Shown piece after piece: positions 6,893-10,651 of a stretch of 10,651 nt of DNA. The stretch is from Pseudomonadota bacterium (lineage in GTDB: Bacteria; Pseudomonadota; Gammaproteobacteria; Steroidobacterales; Steroidobacteraceae). Under the pieces are notes generated by a model, which did not search any database, had not been told where the DNA came from, and saw only the letters and a list, made by a program, of their open reading frames with translations. A program made the translations under genes and the position numbers. The stretch's first letter is position 1. Every line of letters starts with the position of its first letter. The DNA lies in assembly GCA_021850555.1 (NCBI GenBank), contig JAJZLX010000788.1, forward strand, positions 1,554 to 12,204. The letters are read 5' to 3'.

Positions 6893-7963
6893 ATGGAATC
6901 CGACCTCGGCCCTCTCTTACCGCTCTGGGAACGTGAGCGCTGCGCCGGACGCCCCGTCGCGCTCGCCATCCTGACCCGGACACTCGGCTCGACCTATCAG
7001 CGCCCGGGCGCGCTGCTGTTGGTCAGTTCGCGCGGCGAGTACGCGGGACTGATCTCCGGCGGCTGTCTCGAGGGTGATCTCGCCGAGCACGCACGCGCAG
7101 TCATCGAATCCGGCCGGGCGCGAGCGATCGACTATGATCTGCGCGATCCGAATGACCTGGTCTGGGGGCTCGGCGCCGGCTGCGAGGGCGCGATGCACGT
7201 GCTGCTGGTGCGCGTCGGACCCGCCGAGCAGTGGGAACCCTTGAGCTGCCTCGCGCAGGCGTACGCCACGCACAGTCCGGCCGCGATCGGCCTGATTGCC
7301 GAGTCGGATGATCCCCAACTGCCCCTCGGCACCGTGTTCGGCGCGGGCAGGGCGCCGGAAGGGCTGTCGGATGCGGCGCGCGCGGCGCTCGCTGCGGCGC
7401 CGCGCGCCGAGCGGCCGGGCTGGCACACGGAGCCAGGGCGATATGCGCTGTTTCTGCTGCCGCTCGCCCTGCCCCCGCGCCTGCTGCTGCTCGGGGCCGG
7501 CCCCGATGCCGTGCCGCTGACGCGCATCGCCTGCGAACTGCACTGGAAGGTGACGGTGGCCGACCACCGGGGCGCCTTTGCAACCGCCGAGCGCTTCCCC
7601 TCGGCCCACCGGATCATTCAGACGCGCCCCGAGGCGCTCGACGCAACGCTGAGACTGTCGGAGTTCGAGGCGGCCGTCGTGATGAGTCATCAACTACAGG
7701 CGGATCGCGAATATCTCCGTGCGCTCGCGCGCAGCCCGGTGCCCTACGTCGGCCTGCTCGGTCCGCCGGCCCGCCGGGACCGGCTGCTCGCCGAACTCGC
7801 GGAGGACGGCGAGCGTCTGGCACAACGGCTGCACGCGCCCGTCGGCCTGAACCTGGGAGGCCGCTCCCCCCAGGCCATCGCGGTGTCCGTCGTTGCCGAG
7901 ATCCTGGCGCATCGGCATCGGTGCCTCGGTCAGGTGGAATTGCGCCGGCCGGCCGCCTCATGA
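6893..7963 (+). CDS. xdhC: XdhC/CoxI family molybdenum hydroxylase maturation factor
   Basis: This 356-residue protein belongs to the XdhC/CoxI family, which binds the molybdenum cofactor, helps its sulfuration and inserts it into xanthine dehydrogenase-type hydroxylases in the cytoplasm. The N-terminal XdhC_CoxI domain shows GSTYQRPGA (32-40), GLISGGCLEGDL (52-63) and GLGAGCEGAMHVLL (92-105). The C-terminal Rossmann-like domain shows LLLLGAGPDAVPL (197-209), VVMSHQLQAD (262-271), GLLGPPARR (287-295) and the family end motif PVGLNLGGRSPQAIAVSVVAEI (316-337). The ATG at 6893 has AGGA eight bases upstream, and the family motifs begin soon after. Its last four bases overlap the mocA start, and the hydroxylase subunits follow, so it most likely serves that enzyme. 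Length is normal for the family. Confidence 0.9.
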   Translation: MESDLGPLLPLWERERCAGRPVALAILTRTLGSTYQRPGALLLVSSRGEYAGLISGGCLEGDLAEHARAVIESGRARAIDYDLRDPNDLVWGLGAGCEGAMHVLLVRVGPAEQWEPLSCLAQAYATHSPAAIGLIAESDDPQLPLGTVFGAGRAPEGLSDAARAALAAAPRAERPGWHTEPGRYALFLLPLALPPRLLLLGAGPDAVPLTRIACELHWKVTVADHRGAFATAERFPSAHRIIQTRPEALDATLRLSEFEAAVVMSHQLQADREYLRALARSPVPYVGLLGPPARRDRLLAELAEDGERLAQRLHAPVGLNLGGRSPQAIAVSVVAEILAHRHRCLGQVELRRPAAS

Positions 7964-8580
7964 GCCGCGACCGGCTTGAGCTGCATGCGCTGGTGCTCGC
8001 GGCCGGAGCCGCGAGCCGCTTCGGCGCCCTCAAACAGCTGGCGGCGGTCGATGGCCAGCCGCTGCTGCAGCGCGTCCTCACGCGCGCGGGCGCTGCGGCG
8101 GATCGCACCCGGGTTGTCCTGGGCGCGCACGCCGCGCGCCTTGCGCCCCTCGTCACTCAATGTGCCGCGGGCGTCGTCATAAATGCGAACTGGCGCGAAG
8201 GGATCGCGAGCTCGATCCGCGCAGGAGTGCAACATCTGCCCGCGACGTGCGCCGGCGTCATGTTGGTTCTAGGCGACCAGGCGCTGATCGAGACCGAGGA
8301 CTTCAAGCGGCTGGCGCTCACCTGGCGCGCCGCGCCGCGCTCGATCGTGGCGGCGCGCCACGGCGCGGTGCTCGGTGCGCCGGCCATATTCCCGAGGCGA
8401 TGGTTCGGCGCGCTCGGGCAGCTCAGCGGCGACGCCGGCGCGCGCGCGCTCATCGAGCGGCACAGCGCTGCGGTGATCGCCGTCGAGATGCCGAATGCCG
8501 CATTCGATCTCGACACGAGCGCGGATCTGGCCAGGCTCGCGCCTGCCGCAGACTCAGGCGGCGCCGGACCGAGCGGCTGA
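7960..8580 (+). CDS. mocA: MocA-like molybdenum cofactor cytidylyltransferase
   Basis: This 206-residue nucleotidyltransferase of the MobA/MocA fold probably joins CTP to molybdopterin to give the MCD form of the cofactor used by xanthine dehydrogenase-family enzymes. The nucleotide-binding loop LAAGAASRFGALKQL covers residues 13-27 and the metal-binding GDQ is at 105-107. NANWREGIASSIRAGV (75-90), GAPAIFPRRWF (139-149), LSGDAGARALI (155-165) and FDLDTSADLARL (182-193) match the MocA pattern. The usual GDQP motif reads GDQA, a mild deviation. The start is ATG 7960 inside ATGA, overlapping the xdhC stop. No Shine-Dalgarno sequence is seen there, which fits translational coupling to xdhC. A purine cytidylyl or other small-molecule nucleotidyltransferase is possible in principle, but the neighbourhood makes the cofactor role strongly preferred. 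Confidence 0.87.
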   Translation: MSRDRLELHALVLAAGAASRFGALKQLAAVDGQPLLQRVLTRAGAAADRTRVVLGAHAARLAPLVTQCAAGVVINANWREGIASSIRAGVQHLPATCAGVMLVLGDQALIETEDFKRLALTWRAAPRSIVAARHGAVLGAPAIFPRRWFGALGQLSGDAGARALIERHSAAVIAVEMPNAAFDLDTSADLARLAPAADSGGAGPSG

Positions 8581-8605
8581 CCCGGGCAGTCGCATCGCCT
8601 ATACT
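8577..8605 (+). promoter_or_regulatory. Sigma70-like promoter for the hydroxylase structural genes
   Basis: A -35 box CTGACC (8577-8582, 4/6 match to consensus) and a -10 box TATACT (8600-8605, 5/6 match) are separated by exactly 17 bases. Transcription would start near 8612, leaving a leader of about 50 bases before the iron-sulfur subunit. The -35 box contains the TGA stop of mocA, so the maturation genes and the enzyme genes can be transcribed separately. No operator-like repeat is evident beside it. Confidence 0.5.
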
Positions 8606-8661
8606 GGACATTCGCTTTCGGCCGCGCATACCGGTGCAGGACCGATCAGACGGAGGCGCTC

Positions 8662-9150
8662 ATGCGGTATACCATCCGGGTCAATGGCAGACGGCGCGTC
8701 GTGCAAAGCGACGCAGATACACCGCTGCTGTGGGTTCTGCGCGACGACCTGCGGCTCACGGGCAGCAAATTCGGCTGTGGCATCGCCTACTGCGGCGCCT
8801 GCACGGTCCATCTCGATGGTGTCCCCGCGCGCGCCTGCGTCACGCCGATCTCGGCCGTGGGCAATGCGGCGATCGTCACGATCGAGGGCATCGGCCGCAG
8901 CCATTGGGGACGCAGAGTCAAGTCGGCGTGGCTCGACCTGGACGTCATGCAGTGCGGCTACTGTCAGGCGGGCCAGGTCATGACGGCGACCGCGCTGTTG
9001 GCCCGCAATCCCCGGCCGACCGATGCGGACATCGACCAGGCGATGCGCAACAATATCTGCCGCTGCTGCACGTATACGCGCATTCGCGCAGCGATCAAGC
9101 GGGCGGCCGGCCTGCCGACGGCCGACACGCGGGAGGCCGATCATGGATAA
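8662..9150 (+). CDS. iorA: [2Fe-2S] small subunit of a molybdenum hydroxylase, IorA type
   Basis: This 162-residue protein is the electron-transfer subunit of a two-gene molybdenum hydroxylase, like the alpha subunit of isoquinoline 1-oxidoreductase. The N-terminal plant-ferredoxin domain holds cluster I with Cys39, Cys44, Cys47 (CGIAYCGAC) and Cys59. The C-terminal helical domain holds cluster II with Cys98, Cys101 (CGYCQAGQ), Cys133 and Cys135 (NICRCCTYTRIR). The residue after the last ligand, usually Gly in CRCGTY, is Cys136 here. There is no signal peptide, so it is probably folded with its clusters and carried across the membrane bound to the Tat-tagged large subunit. The ATG at 8662 has GGAGG five bases upstream. 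It overlaps the next gene by eight bases. The symbol denotes family resemblance; the substrate (N-heterocycle, aldehyde or other) is unknown. Confidence 0.92.
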   Translation: MRYTIRVNGRRRVVQSDADTPLLWVLRDDLRLTGSKFGCGIAYCGACTVHLDGVPARACVTPISAVGNAAIVTIEGIGRSHWGRRVKSAWLDLDVMQCGYCQAGQVMTATALLARNPRPTDADIDQAMRNNICRCCTYTRIRAAIKRAAGLPTADTREADHG

Positions 9151-10651
9151 CGACGCCGCCTCAGTCCATCCGGATCATCCGCCATCCACGCCGTCTGCGC
9201 CTGCACGGCTCTCGCGGCGCGCGTTCGTAACCGCGAGCCTGACCGCCGGCGGCGGATTACTGCTGACGCTGCATCTGCCCGCCGCGGCCCGCGCCGCCGG
9301 CGCCCCCACGGAGCGCTCCGAATCCGCCGAGATCAACCCCTTCATCAGCATCGCGCCCGATGGGATCGTCACGATCATGGCGAAGAACCCGGAAATCGGC
9401 CAGGGCATGAAGACGACGCTGCCGATGCTCATCGCCGAGGAGCTCGACGTCGAATGGAAGAATGTTCGCGCCAAGCAGGCGATGCTCGATCCGATCTACG
9501 GGCCGCAGTTCGCCGGTGGCAGCCTCGGCACACCGCTGAACTGGATTCCGATGCAGCAGGTCGGCGCCGCCGGCCGCCAGATGCTGATCGAGGCCGCAGC
9601 GCGGATCTGGCACGTCCCGCCGGGCGAGTGCCGCGCCGCCAAGGGCATGGTGCACCACCGGCCAACCGGCCGGGCGTTGCCGTACGGAGCGCTCGCGCGC
9701 AAGGCCGCCGCGTTGAGGCCACCGGAACTCGACAGCGTCACGCTGAAGAGCCCGAAGGACTACACCATCATCGGCAAGTTTACCGGCGGCATCGACAGCC
9801 CGCGGGTCCTCGACGGTGACCGGCTGTTCGGCATCGACGTGATCGTGCCGCAGATGAGTTATGCCGTGTACGAGAAGTCACCGGTATTCGGCGGCCGTAT
9901 CGTGCGTGCCAATATCGAGGAGATCCGCGCGCTGCCCGGTGTTCGCGCGGCGTTCATCGTGCGCGGATCCGCGCCCGACGCGGCCATCAAGATGGGCCTG
10001 GTCGATGGCGTCGCGATCGTCGCCGACAGATGGTGGGATGCGGAAAAGGCGCGCAGGAAGCTGCGTGTCGAGTGGACTCCGCAGGCCCGTTCGCGCCAGA
10101 GCACACAGGCCTTCGCGCAGGAAGCGGCGCGACTGATGCGGTCCAGTGCGCACTCGATCATTCGCCGCGACGGGGACGTGGACGCCGCGCTGGCGCGCGC
10201 GGCCAAGGTGCTGAAAGCGACGTACTCGTACCCATTCCTCGCGCATGCAACCCTCGAACCACAGAACTGCACGGCGCACGTCAGGCCCGACGGCAGCGTG
10301 GAAATCTGGGCCCCCACGCAGAACCCCGACTCCGGCGCGCACCTCGTCGCCCAAACCCTCGGCATCGATCCGGGCAAGGTCAAGGTGCACATGACGCGCT
10401 GCGGCGGCGGCTTCGGCCGGCGGCTGAGCAACGATTACATGGTCGAGGCAGCCATGATCGCCAAGCGCACCGGGCGCGCGGTGAAGGTGCTGTGGGACAG
10501 AACACAGGACTTCCACCACGATGCCTACCGGCCGGCGGGATTCCATGCCTTCACGGCCGGACTGGCGGCATCGGGCAAACCGGTCGCGTTCAGGGATCAC
10601 TTCGTCACCTTCGGCCAGGACGGACAGGTCGCCTCCTCGGCCAACCTGCCG
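9143..10651 (+). CDS. iorB: Molybdopterin-binding large subunit, IorB type, 3' end outside window
   Basis: This is the first 503 residues of the catalytic subunit of a xanthine dehydrogenase-family hydroxylase (aldehyde oxidase/IorB type, usually about 700-770 residues), cut by the right edge. The N-terminus has a Tat signal with LSRRAF (23-28), a hydrophobic core (about 29-48) and a likely cleavage region AAARAAG (47-53), placing the enzyme in the periplasm. Family features include NPFISIAPDGIVTIMAKNPEI (65-85), GQGMKTTLPMLIAEELDV (87-104), the HATLEPQNCTA segment (368-378) and the cofactor-binding CGGGFGRR (420-427). The catalytic Glu lies near the C-terminus, beyond the window. The ATG at 9143 has GGGAGG six bases upstream and lies inside the end of the small-subunit gene, consistent with coupled translation and 1:1 subunit supply. 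Electrons presumably pass to the small subunit and then to a cytochrome, not to NAD, because no FAD subunit is seen here. Substrate unknown. Confidence 0.92.
   Translation, partial: MDNDAASVHPDHPPSTPSAPARLSRRAFVTASLTAGGGLLLTLHLPAAARAAGAPTERSESAEINPFISIAPDGIVTIMAKNPEIGQGMKTTLPMLIAEELDVEWKNVRAKQAMLDPIYGPQFAGGSLGTPLNWIPMQQVGAAGRQMLIEAAARIWHVPPGECRAAKGMVHHRPTGRALPYGALARKAAALRPPELDSVTLKSPKDYTIIGKFTGGIDSPRVLDGDRLFGIDVIVPQMSYAVYEKSPVFGGRIVRANIEEIRALPGVRAAFIVRGSAPDAAIKMGLVDGVAIVADRWWDAEKARRKLRVEWTPQARSRQSTQAFAQEAARLMRSSAHSIIRRDGDVDAALARAAKVLKATYSYPFLAHATLEPQNCTAHVRPDGSVEIWAPTQNPDSGAHLVAQTLGIDPGKVKVHMTRCGGGFGRRLSNDYMVEAAMIAKRTGRAVKVLWDRTQDFHHDAYRPAGFHAFTAGLAASGKPVAFRDHFVTFGQDGQVASSANLP

Noticed and set aside
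8160..9230. 356-codon plus-strand frame over mocA and the iron-sulfur gene
   Set aside because: It is a shifted frame with Arg-rich translation; the real genes in this span have complete motif sets and ribosome binding sites.
1..10651. CRISPR arrays, insertion sequences, phage genes or defence genes
   Set aside because: No regularly spaced repeats, transposase or integrase motifs, or terminal inverted repeats were seen on reading both strands.

Overview
The window is about 10.6 kb of very GC-rich bacterial DNA with dense coding and strong third-position GC bias. The gene families (Tat-exported two-gene molybdenum hydroxylase with XdhC and MocA maturation factors, a fused acyl-carrier/AMP-ligase/PlsC enzyme, triple-BON protein) suit a high-GC proteobacterium, perhaps a gammaproteobacterium of the Xanthomonadales/Nevskiales/Steroidobacter kind. 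That placement is inference; no rRNA or marker gene is present.

Left part (1-1793, minus strand): the first 597 residues of a Tat-exported GH2 beta-mannosidase, running off the left edge. A compact set of overlapping inverted repeats lies just upstream of its start. The next ~1.1 kb (1794-2888) has no confidently identifiable gene. It does hold a minus-strand frame with a good ribosome binding site and a short hemerythrin-like motif, which may be a decayed gene.

Centre (2889-6403, plus strand): a two-gene operon. The first gene encodes a cytoplasmic protein made of three BON domains. Five bases after its stop begins a 950-residue fusion of an acyl carrier domain, a fatty-acyl-AMP ligase and a PlsC-type acyltransferase. 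It looks like a self-contained machine that activates a fatty acid, could load it on its own carrier domain, and transfers it to a lysolipid or other hydroxyl acceptor. It is the most unusual gene in the window.

A 489-bp stretch without a recognisable gene (6404-6892) follows, with two GC-rich hairpins.

Right part (6893-10651, plus strand): a molybdenum hydroxylase locus. xdhC and mocA overlap by four bases and supply maturation and cytidylylation of the molybdenum cofactor. A good sigma70-like promoter whose -35 box contains the mocA stop codon then drives the structural genes: a small [2Fe-2S] subunit of the IorA type, overlapping by eight bases a large molybdopterin-binding subunit of the IorB type with a Tat signal, which runs off the right edge. 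The small subunit has no signal peptide, so it is presumably assembled in the cytoplasm and exported with the large one. The oxidised substrate cannot be told from the sequence.
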